Shown here in pieces: positions 1-9,266 of a stretch of DNA of 64,000 nt (positions are counted from its first letter, which is position 1; each line of letters opens with the position of its first letter). The translations under genes were made by a program, and so were the position numbers. The DNA comes from an uncultured Clostridia bacterium. GTDB taxonomy: Bacteria > Bacillota > Clostridia > Lachnospirales > Lachnospiraceae. Below the pieces are notes generated by a model. It had not been told where the DNA came from. It searched no databases and saw only the letters and a list, made by a program, of their open reading frames with translations. The stretch covers positions 29,853 through 93,852 of the forward strand of contig CAMWKO010000010.1 in assembly GCA_947174885.1 (NCBI GenBank). The letters are read 5' to 3'.

Positions 1-97
1 GTGATTATAGAAATAAGGATATTTTGCAAATTATATAGTTTTATAAAAATGTAGTTTATACAAAGAGCAGAATCAGGTTTGATTGGAGATTAATTTA

Positions 98-838
98 ATG
101 CGTTATGAAGAATTTACACTGGAGGGACGAAATGCAGTTTTAGAGGCTATTCGTTCAGGGAAAACCATAGATAAGGTATTTGTATTGGATGGCTGTCATG
201 ATGGACCGGTCAATACTATTGTGAGGGAGGCTAAAAAGGGAGATACAATAGTAAGCTATGTTTCAAAGGAACGGCTTGATAATATGTCAAAGACAGGACA
301 TCATCAGGGAGTTATTGCATATGCGGCAGCTTATGAATACGCAACAGTAGATGACATATTGGAAAATGCCAAAAGTAAAAATGAAGATCCCTTTATATTC
401 ATATTAGACGGTATTGAAGACCCTCATAATTTGGGAGCTATTATAAGGACTGCAAACCTTGCGGGAGCTCACGGAGTTATTATTCCAAAGAGAAGAGCAG
501 TTGGACTTACGGCGACAGTAGCCAGAACTTCGGCAGGTGCATTAAACTATACTCCTGTAGCAAAGGTTACAAATATATCGGCTACTATTGAGGAGTTGAA
601 AAAGCAGGGAATGTGGTTTGTATGTGCCGATATGGAGGGTGAAACCATGTATAAGCTTAATTTAAAAGGCTCAATAGGACTTGTTATTGGTAATGAGGGA
701 GAAGGTGTCAGCAGACTTGTAAAGGAAAAGTGTGATTTTATAGCTGCCATACCGATGAAGGGAGATATAGATTCGCTTAATGCATCTGTGGCAGCAGGAG
801 TGTTGGCATATGAGATTGTAAGACAGAGGATGAATTAG
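98..838 (+). CDS. rlmB: 23S rRNA (guanosine-2'-O-)-methyltransferase, TrmH/RlmB family
   Basis: SPOUT-class RNA methyltransferase expected to methylate a ribose 2'-OH in 23S rRNA (G2251 in the E. coli enzyme) using S-adenosylmethionine. The N-terminal substrate-binding part begins 'MRYEEFTLEGRNAVLEAI'. The C-terminal SpoU domain carries the family motifs: 'DGIEDPHNLGAIIRTA' (motif 1), 'GNEGEGVSRLV' (motif 2) and 'IPMKGDIDSLNASVAAGV' (motif 3). The product is 246 residues, normal for the family. The ATG at 98 is chosen because GGAG at 85-88 sits 9 bases upstream; a TTG at 83 in the same frame has no ribosome binding site. The upstream neighbour lies outside the window. The closest alternative is another TrmH paralogue acting on a different RNA site. 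Confidence 0.93.
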   Translation: MRYEEFTLEGRNAVLEAIRSGKTIDKVFVLDGCHDGPVNTIVREAKKGDTIVSYVSKERLDNMSKTGHHQGVIAYAAAYEYATVDDILENAKSKNEDPFIFILDGIEDPHNLGAIIRTANLAGAHGVIIPKRRAVGLTATVARTSAGALNYTPVAKVTNISATIEELKKQGMWFVCADMEGETMYKLNLKGSIGLVIGNEGEGVSRLVKEKCDFIAAIPMKGDIDSLNASVAAGVLAYEIVRQRMN

Positions 839-860
839 GGATATAGGAGGTTTCGTTTTT

Positions 861-1240
861 ATACAATTTAAACCAGGCAGAGCGGATAACAGCCGGAAAA
901 TTAAATTAAAGGGAAAAAGTAAAGCAAGTCTGTTTGTCATGGGATTGGGGCAATTATTATATGGACAGATAGGTAAAGGAGTATTGTATCTTTCAATACT
1001 AATTTTAACTATTATCTATTTTGTAATCAGAGGGGCAAAGGATATTACAGTTTTTTTACACTTGGAACTAAAAAAGCTGATCCGTGGCTTGGAATAGAGG
1101 GTGATAATTCCGTTGTAATGCTTTTAATGGGTATATTTGCATTTATAGTTTTAGCGTTTTTTATCTACTGCTATTTTGCAAATATAAGAGACATAAAAAA
1201 TACTCAGAAACGTGTCGAAAATGGTGAAAATCCATTATGA
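861..1240 (+). pseudogene. Decayed malF-like sugar ABC permease, N-terminal part
   Basis: A ribosome binding site AGGAGG (845-850) precedes an ATA codon at 861 where a start codon would be expected. The frame then reads a MalF-like N-terminus ('FKPGRADNSRK', 'MGLGQLLYGQIGKGVLYL') until it breaks in a run of seven T near 1051-1057. One extra T would restore the frame into 'FFTLGTKKADPWLGIEGDN' and a second hydrophobic segment ending 'NTQKRVENGENPL' before TGA at 1238. The order of hydrophobic segments matches the intact MalF at 24493-25860. So this is a fragment with a lost start, a frameshift and a missing C-terminal half. That it was once a working maltodextrin permease is inference from the similarity. 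Confidence 0.75.
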
Positions 1241-1365
1241 AGACAACACTTGTATTGGGGATGTTTCCGTCGTTTATGGGAATGATAGCAGTATATATAC
1301 TGATGACACAGTTTGGTCTTATTAATAAGCTATGGGGACTTATATTAATTTATAGTGCAGGTTAG
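1237..1365 (+). pseudogene. Decayed malG-like sugar ABC permease, internal fragment
   Basis: This 42-codon frame (ATG 1237 to TAG 1363) reads 'LVLGMFPSFMGMIAVYILM' and 'LINKLWGLILIYSAG'. It matches in order the internal stretch of the intact MalG at 25862-26749 ('MILGLFPGFMSMVAVYFIL' and 'LILVYSGG'). Nothing of the MalG N-terminus or of the C-terminal EAA loop remains. It abuts the malF fragment, so an internal deletion appears to have joined malF and malG remnants. The ATG is an internal methionine of the ancestral gene. A short peptide could still be made, but there is no convincing ribosome binding site. Confidence 0.72.
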
Positions 1366-2030
1366 TGATAGAGCAGGGATTAATTTCCTGCTCTATAAAT
1401 CATTTTCCGATTTATCTTAATCAGAATTATAATTGTTAAAGTATAAATGAAACAAATAGTCTGTAAATTTTAAAATTATAGTGTAAAAAGAAGCTATATA
1501 AATGTAAAAAACAGATAATTTATAATTGACAACATATAATATTTGATATAAAATAAAGATAATTAATGAGAGAGCTAAAGATGAGGTTAGAAAATAATAT
1601 GGCATTGGTTATTGAATAATTTAGTACATATAATGATATTTGTACATAAAAGTTTGTTAAATCATTAATATCTATTTTTTAATTATTCCCTAAAGAAAAT
1701 TCAATTTATATTACAGGAAAAAGATTCTAAATTACTTTATTGTTACAAGCAGTTTGTCAAGTGACGTGCTTTAAAGAGCTTTTGATAAATGCCTAAAGGG
1801 TTAAATTCCCACAGCATAGATGTGTAATAGGTTTGTTGAGGTGTATTTGACTGCTTTAGATTTAGTATATGAGAATATAGCAGGTAATTTAAGTATATAC
1901 ATTGGTACACTATAAGTGATAATAATATTCTGAAATTGATGTTATATTCTATGACAAATAGTAAGTTGAATAAGGATATATTATTAAGTCCTATGATATT
2001 AATTTGTAAGGCACAGGAGGAGGTAAGTGC
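1366..2030 (+). other. Gene-free AT-rich stretch with one strong hairpin
   Basis: No open frame of note is present on either strand. A perfect 9-bp inverted repeat (1369-1377 with 1387-1395) lies directly after the malG fragment; it lacks a clean T-run, so it is at best a weak terminator. The rest is AT-rich with no recognisable RNA gene. It ends with the ribosome binding site AGGAGG of the following gene. Confidence 0.5.
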
Positions 2031-3137
2031 ATGAAGAAAAAAATTTATTCGTTGTTTATGGTGTTAATTTTATATGCTGTATTTATATTTAATGATGTAA
2101 ACGCTGCTGCATATAATATTAGTAATAACGATATAAGATTATTTTATGAAGAAATTATATCTGATGAAATAGAGGAATATGTTGATTGTTATGCAGACAT
2201 ATATTTATATTCATTGGGAGTAACGGATGAATATGATGTATTATCACCGTTTATTATATTTGATGTAGATAATTATAATAATCAGGAGGAAATATATTAT
2301 TTTCCTTTGGCTATTGATGAAGATATTGAATACATAATGTCTGCATTTTATGTGGGAGAGGAGATAAATGCCTCTATTTCAAAAGAGTATGCCGTAGTTT
2401 TGGAGGATATTAATTATTATCAAAATGACAACTGTATACTGTATAGTGTTGAAGACAGCCTTGTAGCAGTTGATGAGAAAAATAATCAGAAAATATATTC
2501 AGAGGAGAACTATGAGAGAGTAGTTATATCAGAATTTTATAATTATGACTATGCAGAAAAGCTTGGCTATATAGCTGATAATTACAGAAAAAACGGAGTA
2601 AAAGAAGCTTCGGATACAGATACGGCAGGAACTGGCTTTTCAACAAAAAATACATATGAATATATACTTGATATGAATAACAGAACTGCACCTCAGGGCT
2701 CGGAAAATATTTGCTGGGCAGCAACAATTGCAACAACGGTAAATTATTTGAGAAACACAACTAATGTTACGGCACATAAGGTTTGTGATGTAATTAACCA
2801 CAGCTACAGGGAAGGAAGTCTTAGCGATATGGTAGATGCAATGTCATATTACAGGCTGATTAATTATGGAATTACATATAATCAGATTAGCTTCGACAGA
2901 GTAGGAACTAATATACGTTCTGAATATCCGATTATGATGTGGGGTAATTCAAGTAACGGCGGACTTGCACATGTTGTTACCATAATAGGATATAGTACAT
3001 ATGGTGGTATACAGCTTATAAAATTTTACAATTCAGCAACGGATGATATAGAAAGTGCCAGCTATAATAGTGCCGGTACAAGGTATACAATGGGAAATGC
3101 AACATATACATGGGTTAATACATTATGTGCAAAATAA
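2031..3137 (+). CDS. Secreted papain-like cysteine protease, function unknown
   Basis: A 368-residue protein with an N-terminal signal peptide (lysines 2-4, hydrophobic residues 5-20, then 'NDVNAAA'). Residues about 27-215 form an acidic, Tyr-rich region that may be a prodomain. The C-terminal part carries a papain-fold signature: 'PQGSENICWAATIATT' with Gln222 and Cys228 at the papain Q19/C25 spacing, then His314 in 'GGLAHVVTIIGYS' and Asn334 in 'KFYNSATDD'. This suggests a secreted C39-like or staphopain-like cysteine peptidase; the substrate is unknown. A strong AGGAGG precedes the ATG. The following membrane-anchored repeat protein starts 20 bases after the stop and is probably co-transcribed. 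The protease call rests on motif spacing only. Confidence 0.7.
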   Translation: MKKKIYSLFMVLILYAVFIFNDVNAAAYNISNNDIRLFYEEIISDEIEEYVDCYADIYLYSLGVTDEYDVLSPFIIFDVDNYNNQEEIYYFPLAIDEDIEYIMSAFYVGEEINASISKEYAVVLEDINYYQNDNCILYSVEDSLVAVDEKNNQKIYSEENYERVVISEFYNYDYAEKLGYIADNYRKNGVKEASDTDTAGTGFSTKNTYEYILDMNNRTAPQGSENICWAATIATTVNYLRNTTNVTAHKVCDVINHSYREGSLSDMVDAMSYYRLINYGITYNQISFDRVGTNIRSEYPIMMWGNSSNGGLAHVVTIIGYSTYGGIQLIKFYNSATDDIESASYNSAGTRYTMGNATYTWVNTLCAK

Positions 3138-3157
3138 AGTAAAGGAGCGTGACCATT

Positions 3158-4237
3158 ATGCAAAAAAATGATAAAAATAAGTTAAAAGCAGTAATGCTTA
3201 TGCTTTTACTCATACTTGTAATACTTTTATTGGTCTTATTGGTAATTATAGGAGTAAAAGCCGGGAAAAAAGAGGCAAAATATGACAATTTATTAGAGGG
3301 AGCAGGCAGTATTAGTGCATGGAAGGGGGATGTTGAATATTCCTTATCTGATAAGGAAATGATAGACAGCTTAAATGATATGCTGAAAGATGCAGTTAAA
3401 GAGTCTGGATACCAATCAGAAATAGCAGGCGGGTATACATTAGAGTTATACAATGGGGATACACTGATAGCCAGTGTATTTACAGGTAAAAAGGAAATTG
3501 TAGTTGCTAAAGAGGAGAATTATTACATTGTTGATGACAGCCATGAGACAATATATAATGATATTAAAAGTATATACTTAAAAGTTGTGGAACAGAAATA
3601 TGATAATTTATTAGAGGGAGCAGATAATATTAGTACATGGGAAGGGAATGTTGAATATTCCTTATCTGATAGGGAAATAATAGATAGCTTAAATAACATG
3701 TTGGAAACTACAATTGAAAAGTCAGTATTTATATCTGAATTAACAACTGGGTATAAATTAGAGTTATACAATGGGGATACACTGATAGCCAGAGTATTTA
3801 CAAATGGAAAAAAAATAGTAGTTGCTAAGGAGGAGGCTTATTATATTGTTGATGACAGTGATAATACGATATATAATAATATATATAATATATATTTGAA
3901 AATAATAGAGCATAAATATAGCAATTTATTATCGGATGCAGACAAAATTATTGTAAATAATAAAGGTAATGAATATATTGCAACAGATATTGATTTAATT
4001 AATCAGTTAAATACAGTTTTGAGTGATGCAGATAAAATGTCAAATTATTCATTTAAGCAGACGAGAGAGTATACATTAGAGGCATACACAGGAGATAAAA
4101 ATATATGTAAAATATATGCAAACAGCGTAGAAATTGTTATTACAAAAGATGGATATTATTATGTAATTGAAAATCAGAATAATGAAATATATGATAAGAT
4201 CAAAGAAATATATCAAAGAATTATAAATGAAAGCTAG
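3158..4237 (+). CDS. Membrane-anchored protein with three tandem 106-residue repeats, unknown function
   Basis: I do not recognise the family. The 359-residue product starts with a short basic stretch and one hydrophobic segment ('AVMLMLLLILVILLLVLLVI'), consistent with an anchor leaving the rest outside the cell. Three repeats follow, each beginning 'KY(D/S)NLL' and running to an 'IYxxIxxIYxxI' end. They start at 3278, 3596 and 3914, so the period is exactly 318 bp. Repeats 1 and 2 are nearly identical in DNA over long stretches; repeat 3 has diverged. ATG 3158 is chosen because AAAGGAG (3141-3147) is 10 bases upstream, whereas GTG 3149 is too close. It probably forms an operon with the preceding secreted protease; a partner or substrate role is speculation. 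Confidence 0.6.
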   Translation: MQKNDKNKLKAVMLMLLLILVILLLVLLVIIGVKAGKKEAKYDNLLEGAGSISAWKGDVEYSLSDKEMIDSLNDMLKDAVKESGYQSEIAGGYTLELYNGDTLIASVFTGKKEIVVAKEENYYIVDDSHETIYNDIKSIYLKVVEQKYDNLLEGADNISTWEGNVEYSLSDREIIDSLNNMLETTIEKSVFISELTTGYKLELYNGDTLIARVFTNGKKIVVAKEEAYYIVDDSDNTIYNNIYNIYLKIIEHKYSNLLSDADKIIVNNKGNEYIATDIDLINQLNTVLSDADKMSNYSFKQTREYTLEAYTGDKNICKIYANSVEIVITKDGYYYVIENQNNEIYDKIKEIYQRIINES

Positions 4238-4346
4238 GTAAGAAATTTATGAATTTCAGAAGCAGAAATACATAAAATTTAGTATAGTAATATTAAGCTT
4301 TTACAAGTAAATATTCACAGGAACAAAAATACATGTATATGCTGTC

Positions 4347-4375
4347 TTGACAATTATTAAAATTTCTAGTATAGT
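4347..4375 (+). promoter_or_regulatory. Promoter of the tRNA-Thr gene
   Basis: TTGACA at 4347-4352 and TATAGT at 4370-4375 are separated by 17 bases. The predicted start lies about 8 bases before the tRNA 5' end. Confidence 0.75.
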
Positions 4376-4389
4376 ACATTTGTTAAAAA

Positions 4390-4462
4390 GCTGGCATGGC
4401 ACAGGAGGTAGCGCACTTCATTGGTAATGAAGAGGTCACGGGTTCGACTCCCGTTGCTAGCT
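4390..4462 (+). tRNA. tRNA-Thr (anticodon GGT)
   Basis: A complete cloverleaf can be drawn. The acceptor stem is 4390-4396 with 4455-4461, the anticodon stem CTTCA/TGAAG (4416-4420 with 4428-4432), and the loop TTGGTAA gives anticodon GGT at 4423-4425. The T-arm is ACGGG-TTCGACT-CCCGT. The D-stem has one A-C mismatch. The discriminator base is T at 4462 and the 3' CCA is not encoded. The anticodon reads ACC and ACU, and both anticodon and discriminator fit the thrS T-box at 12150-12381. Confidence 0.93.
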
Positions 4463-4490
4463 TTCACTAAATTATGGATATGCACAGAGA

Positions 4491-4534
4491 AAAACAGATA
4501 TTATAGGAAATGATTCCTTTAATATCTGTTTTTT
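4491..4534 (+). terminator. Rho-independent terminator after tRNA-Thr
   Basis: An inverted repeat of 13 bp (4491-4503 with 4520-4532) with an inner AGGAA/TTCCT helix is followed by a T-run. Confidence 0.8.
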
Positions 4535-4968
4535 ATTCTCGAGAGCATTTGACAAGTAATGTGTTTGCACAAGCGTTTGAGTGTACAAATGTAGGTCAGA
4601 AATAAAAAACAAATGATTTAAAATGGAGATACCAGTCAGCCAGTCTTGATAAAATTTATAATAGAGAACACAAAAGCTCAGGAGGTAATAGAAAATTGAC
4701 AGGACTGCATAATAATGATATAATAATTTTATTAAAAATATAGAAAGTACTTGACAACCATAATTAAAAATAGCTTATAAGAATACTATATTTATTTGAT
4801 ATATACAAATAATGACATATTGTTATCAGGTGAATCAGACTATGCTTTTTATCATATTCATGCATATGATGAAAAGCATTTTTTTATATTAAAAAATACC
4901 TGCTTGTGAGTAAACTTTTTGATTATGTACAATTTTATTAATTGAAAAGAAAGAGAGGCTGCATTATT
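4535..4968 (+). other. Intergenic stretch before the chemoreceptor, possibly encoding a small RNA
   Basis: No gene is visible for about 430 bases. A TTGACA box at 4751-4756 lies 18 bases before TTATAA (4775-4780). A strong terminator hairpin (4842-4857 with 4864-4879, then seven T) follows about 60 bases further on. This promoter-terminator pair contains no convincing ORF and could yield a transcript of about 100 nt. The chemoreceptor gene begins 83 bases after the terminator. Confidence 0.35.
4842..4886 (+). terminator. Strong rho-independent terminator
   Basis: A 16-bp stem (ATGCTTTTT.ATCATAT paired with ATATGAT.GAAAAGCAT) has a 6-base loop and is followed by TTTTTTTA. No gene ends just upstream, so it terminates either a small RNA or readthrough from further upstream. 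Confidence 0.8.
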
Positions 4969-6534
4969 ATGAATACAGTAGAAAAAACACAGAAAAAGAA
5001 ATATTTATCAGCACTAGATGAATATATAAATAAGGTGTATATTTTAGTGCTACTTTTAGTACCCGGTGCATGTCAATGTGCAGGATTACTTTACACCTTT
5101 GAAAAGATAATGGGGTGGCTTCCTACCGTTAATTGGATTGCATTGATAATATTTGATATAACCTGTCTTTTTTATCTGGCTATAGGTATATTTTTTGTAC
5201 GTACAGGCTTTACAGAAGGATTGGTTTCGCAAAGAAAATTGAAATTTGGAAAAATATATCTTGTGGTAATTATGCTTATCCAGTTTAATTTTATCCTTTA
5301 TATGATACCGGCTACAGATTTCTGGGGATTTGCATTCTTTTTTGTAATACTGACTTCATTCTTTTTGGATTACAGAATGGTTACAATTACCACAATAGAA
5401 ATTGCAGGTTCATTAATTGTAGCCTGGTTTCTTTATGGTGAAGTTCATTTACCTGCAAAAGACGGATTTTTTATTGCCAATATGATGGATAGAGTAGTCT
5501 GTGTAGCGTTATCCCTGCCTACCATTATATTGCTGACATATCTGACAAACAGGTTTTTAATAAATGCAAAAAAGGATGAGATGGAAAGAAATACAGAGCA
5601 GGTAAGAAGTGTTCTTTCTGCTGTTTCATCATTATCGGAGAATTTATACACAGCAGGAACCGTGCTTTCACAGATTTCTGAAAGTGAAAGTGCTTCAGCA
5701 GAGGAACTGGCAGCTACGAGTGAGCAGTTAGTGGAAAGCAGTAATATACTAAGCTCCAAGACAGATGAAAGTATGGCAAACCTTAGTGAGTTGAATAAAT
5801 GGGAAAGTGTTGTCGCTGAAAATGTTAAAAAGGTTGAGATAACATCAAAGGATTTGATTGATAAATCAAAAGAAAATGAAAGATTACTAAATGATTTACA
5901 TACTATTAACGGTGAAGTATCAGAAACAATGCACACAACAATTGATGTAACCCAAAAGCTGTCAGAAGCAGTACAGGAAATTGGTGTTACCTTAAATCTG
6001 ATAAGTGAGATATCTTCTTCTACAAATTTATTGGCTTTGAATGCTTCTATTGAGGCTGCAAGAGCAGGCGAAGCAGGCAGAGGTTTTGCGGTAGTTGCAA
6101 CAGAAGTAGATAATCTTGCAAACAGTACACAGAAAACATTAAGGGAAGTAGAAGTTGTCATTGAAAGGGTACAGAATAATGTTAAAGAAATAACACTACA
6201 AGTAGAAGAAAATTCACAGAAACTGAATACACAGAACGAATATTTCGACAATGTTTTTAAGGGTATACGGGATATGACAGAGCTTCTTAATGTTTCCGTG
6301 AGTGCAGTAAATACTATGGGGGAGGCTCACGGTAAGCAGGCTGAGGTTATAAAAAAGACAGTATCTATTAATCAGGATATTGCAGAGAGTATTAAAAATG
6401 AAAATGAGCAGTTTAATTCCATTAATGTTATGGCAGAGAGCAATGCTAATGATACTGCCCAGGTAGCAGCTCAGGCAAGTGCAATTAATGATATGGTTGA
6501 TGAAATGAGCAGATTACTTAAATGTGAAGACTAA
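4969..6534 (+). CDS. Methyl-accepting chemotaxis protein
   Basis: A 521-residue chemoreceptor. Residues about 20-205 hold five or six hydrophobic segments with no sizeable extracellular ligand domain, so it may sense membrane or cytoplasmic signals. The cytoplasmic part is a long coiled coil with the conserved hairpin tip '[20 protein letters not shown]' and the following '[15 protein letters not shown]', which docks CheA and CheW. ATG 4969 is preferred because GAGAGG lies about 10 bases upstream; an in-frame TTG at 4942 lacks a ribosome binding site. No other chemotaxis or flagellar gene is in the window, so its pathway partners lie elsewhere. It is monocistronic with its own terminator. Confidence 0.92.
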   Translation: MNTVEKTQKKKYLSALDEYINKVYILVLLLVPGACQCAGLLYTFEKIMGWLPTVNWIALIIFDITCLFYLAIGIFFVRTGFTEGLVSQRKLKFGKIYLVVIMLIQFNFILYMIPATDFWGFAFFFVILTSFFLDYRMVTITTIEIAGSLIVAWFLYGEVHLPAKDGFFIANMMDRVVCVALSLPTIILLTYLTNRFLINAKKDEMERNTEQVRSVLSAVSSLSENLYTAGTVLSQISESESASAEELAATSEQLVESSNILSSKTDESMANLSELNKWESVVAENVKKVEITSKDLIDKSKENERLLNDLHTINGEVSETMHTTIDVTQKLSEAVQEIGVTLNLISEISSSTNLLALNASIEAARAGEAGRGFAVVATEVDNLANSTQKTLREVEVVIERVQNNVKEITLQVEENSQKLNTQNEYFDNVFKGIRDMTELLNVSVSAVNTMGEAHGKQAEVIKKTVSINQDIAESIKNENEQFNSINVMAESNANDTAQVAAQASAINDMVDEMSRLLKCED

Positions 6535-6539
6535 AAAAC

Positions 6540-6575
6540 GGAGAGTTATCTGATAAGGGTAGCTCTCCACTTTTT
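6540..6575 (+). terminator. Terminator of the chemoreceptor gene
   Basis: A GGAGAG...CTCTCC stem of about 11 bp including G-T pairs is followed by ACTTTTTA. Confidence 0.75.
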
Positions 6576-6652
6576 ATTTTGAGTTGCATTACATATAACT
6601 TTGTTGTAAAATATTGAAAGACTAGATTTTTTAAACTATGAAGGAGGCTGCA

Positions 6653-8320
6653 ATGGAAGAAAAAGAAGTGGTTTCAAAAAATTTCATTGAACAAATTATT
6701 GAAAAAGATTTAGAGGAAGGTGTGTATGATCATATTACAACAAGATTTCCTCCAGAGCCTAATGGTTACCTTCATATCGGACACGCTAAGTCTATACTTT
6801 TAAATTATGGTTTAGCTAAAAAATATAATGGTAAGTTCAATATGCGTTTTGATGATACAAATCCTACAAAAGAGAAGGTAGAGTTTGTAGAAGCTATAAA
6901 AAATGATATTGCATGGCTTGGTGCAGACTGGGAAGACAGATTATTCTTTGCATCAGACTATTTTGAGGATATGTACGAAGCAGCTGTAAAGCTGATAAAA
7001 AAAGGTAAGGCATATGTATGTGACTTATCAGCTGATGAAATAAGAGAATATAGAGGAACTCTTACAGAGCCAGGGCGGATAAGTCCTTACAGAAATAGAA
7101 GTGTAGAAGAAAATCTAAAGCTATTTGAAGATATGAAAAACGGCATATACGCAGACGGAGAAAAAGTGTTGCGTGCCAAAATAGATATGGCATCACCGAA
7201 TATCAATATGAGAGATCCTGTTATTTATAGAGTTGCTCATATGACACATCACAATACAGGTGATAAATGGTGTGTATATCCGATGTACGATTTTGCACAT
7301 CCGATAGAAGATGCTATAGAGGGTGTTACTCATTCAATTTGTACATTAGAGTTTGAAGATCACAGACCGTTATACGATTGGGTAGTAAGAGAACTTGAAT
7401 ATCCTATGCCGCCAAAGCAGATAGAGTTTGCAAAGCTATATCTTACAAATGTAGTTACAGGTAAGAGATACATTAAAAAGCTTGTGGAGGACGGCATTGT
7501 GGATGGATGGGATGATCCGCGACTTGTGTCTATCAGTGCATTAAGAAGAAGAGGTTTTACACCTGAATCTATCAGGAATTTTGTAGAGCTTTGCGGAGTA
7601 TCAAAGGCAAACAGTTCAGTAGATTATGCAATGCTTGAATATTGCATAAGAGAAGACTTAAAGCTTAAAAAGAGCAGGGTAATGGCTGTGTTAGATCCGG
7701 TTAAACTTGTAATTGATAATTATCCCCAGGATATGGTAGAATATCTTGATGCCGATAATAATCAGGAAAATCCTGAGCTTGGCAGTAGAAAGCTTCCATT
7801 TGGCAGAGAACTTTATATTGAAAGAGAAGATTTTATGGAGGAACCGCCAAAGAAGTATTTCAGATTATTTCCTGGAAATGAAGTAAGGCTTATGAATGCT
7901 TATTTTGTAAAGTGTACTCATTGTGTAAAGGATGAAAACGGAAAAGTTATAGAGGTACATTGTACTTATGACCCTGCTACTAAGAGCGGATTAGGATTTA
8001 CAGAAAGAAAGGTAAAGGGAACCATTCATTGGGTTAGTGCAAAAGAAGCTATAAAAGCAGAAGTCAGATTATATGAAAATATAATAGATGAAGAAAAGGG
8101 CAAGTTAAATGAAGATGGAACACTTAACTTAAATCCAAATTCACTGACAGTACTTAAGGAATGCTTTATAGAACCATCTCTTGCAGGCGCAGAAGCTTAT
8201 GATAGCTTCCAATTTGTAAGAAATGGATATTTCTGTGTAGATTCAAAGGATTCGCAGAAAGAACATTTAGTATTTAACAGAATTGTTTCGCTAAAGAGTT
8301 CTTTTAAGATAGAAAAGTAG
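6653..8320 (+). CDS. glnS: Glutaminyl-tRNA synthetase
   Basis: Class I aminoacyl-tRNA synthetase charging tRNA-Gln with glutamine. It has '[16 protein letters not shown]' (HIGH motif), 'MRFDDTNP', and the GlnRS-typical 'GWDDPR'. A C-terminal beta-barrel anticodon-binding region runs from about residue 340 to the end. The usual KMSKS-like loop (VMSKRKL in E. coli) is replaced by '[12 protein letters not shown]' just before GWDDPR, so the second ATP-binding signature is diverged. The start is ATG 6653, five bases after AAGGAGG; the earlier ATG at 6638 lies upstream of that site. The product is 555 residues, as expected. GluRS is excluded by the FPPEPNG and GWDDPR motifs. Confidence 0.95.
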   Translation: MEEKEVVSKNFIEQIIEKDLEEGVYDHITTRFPPEPNGYLHIGHAKSILLNYGLAKKYNGKFNMRFDDTNPTKEKVEFVEAIKNDIAWLGADWEDRLFFASDYFEDMYEAAVKLIKKGKAYVCDLSADEIREYRGTLTEPGRISPYRNRSVEENLKLFEDMKNGIYADGEKVLRAKIDMASPNINMRDPVIYRVAHMTHHNTGDKWCVYPMYDFAHPIEDAIEGVTHSICTLEFEDHRPLYDWVVRELEYPMPPKQIEFAKLYLTNVVTGKRYIKKLVEDGIVDGWDDPRLVSISALRRRGFTPESIRNFVELCGVSKANSSVDYAMLEYCIREDLKLKKSRVMAVLDPVKLVIDNYPQDMVEYLDADNNQENPELGSRKLPFGRELYIEREDFMEEPPKKYFRLFPGNEVRLMNAYFVKCTHCVKDENGKVIEVHCTYDPATKSGLGFTERKVKGTIHWVSAKEAIKAEVRLYENIIDEEKGKLNEDGTLNLNPNSLTVLKECFIEPSLAGAEAYDSFQFVRNGYFCVDSKDSQKEHLVFNRIVSLKSSFKIEK

Positions 8321-8404
8321 AATGGCATATTTATTAAAATGGATAGAATATCTGGATTATTTGCATAAAATATATCAATAATCCAGAAGATATGAGGTGA
8401 AAAA

Positions 8405-9262
8405 ATGGCAGATGATAATTTATTCTCCGGACTTGAAAAGCTTGGACTTGGTAAGTTTTCAGACATGAATTTATATGAAGAAGAAAATGAAAAGGAAAAA
8501 AATACTGCAGATGCAGTAAAAAAATCACAGGAGGAGAAAAAGACAAAGGAAGAGGATGTTTTATATGACAAAAGCCATTCCTGCCCTGTATGTGATAATG
8601 AGTTTAAAGTAAAGGTAGTAAAAACCGGAAAAGTCAGAATGGCAGGTTCTGATATTGATCTGCGACCAAAATACGAAGATGTAGACCCGTTAAAGTATGA
8701 TGCAATTGTATGTCCTAAATGTGGATATGCGGCACTTGCAAGATTTTTTTCACATATTTCAGAACAGCAAATTAAGCTTATAAGAGCTAATATAACCCCG
8801 TCTTTTAAAGGGATAGATGATAAATCCAGCACATATAGTTATGATAATGCCATCACAAGACATGAACTTGCATTGGCAAATTCCGTTGTAAAAAAGGGAA
8901 GAGCAAGTGAAAAAGCATATACATGTCTTAAAATTGCATGGCTGAAGCGTGGCAAGGCAGAAAGCTTAGGCGTAGACGTAAAGGATAGGGATAAGGTCAT
9001 AGCCGCTATAAAAGCGGAGGAAAAGGCATATCTGGCTAAAGCATATGAAGGTTTTATGGTAGCAATGAGTAAAGAGTCATTTCCGATATGTGGCATGGAT
9101 GAATGGACATTTGTTTACTTAGTTGCTGAGCTTGCATATGAACGTGAGGATTATGCTAGTGCTATGAAGCTTTTATCAGATTTGGTCAGTTCAAGGGTAG
9201 CAACACCAAAGTTAAAGGAAAAGGCGAGAGATCTTAGAATGCTTATGCAAAATAAGGTTTAA
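8405..9262 (+). CDS. DUF2225 family protein
   Basis: A 285-residue cytoplasmic protein of unknown role. After a charged N-terminal 55 residues it carries two CxxC pairs, 'CPVCDNEFKVKVVKTGKVR' and 'CPKCGYAALARFF', which probably bind one zinc ion. The C-terminal half is helical and may be TPR-like ('YASAMKLLSDLV'). This layout matches DUF2225 proteins common in Clostridia. It starts at ATG 8405 after 'ATGAGGTGAAAAA'. The MocR-like regulator follows after only 4 bases, so the two are probably co-transcribed. Confidence 0.8.
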   Translation: MADDNLFSGLEKLGLGKFSDMNLYEEENEKEKNTADAVKKSQEEKKTKEEDVLYDKSHSCPVCDNEFKVKVVKTGKVRMAGSDIDLRPKYEDVDPLKYDAIVCPKCGYAALARFFSHISEQQIKLIRANITPSFKGIDDKSSTYSYDNAITRHELALANSVVKKGRASEKAYTCLKIAWLKRGKAESLGVDVKDRDKVIAAIKAEEKAYLAKAYEGFMVAMSKESFPICGMDEWTFVYLVAELAYEREDYASAMKLLSDLVSSRVATPKLKEKARDLRMLMQNKV

Positions 9263-9266
9263 ATTT

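Noticed and set aside
4238..4968. Prophage or integrative element at the tRNA-Thr 3' end
   Set aside because: No integrase, no repeat of the tRNA 3' end and no phage genes are visible downstream; a normal terminator follows the tRNA.
5445..6251. A 268-codon open frame on the minus strand
   Set aside because: It lies entirely within the chemoreceptor gene, is Ser/Phe/Leu-rich as antisense of a coiled-coil gene usually is, and has no ribosome binding site.
8197..8832. A 211-codon minus-strand frame across the glnS-DUF2225 junction
   Set aside because: It covers the ends of two well-supported plus-strand genes and is low-complexity Ser/Phe.
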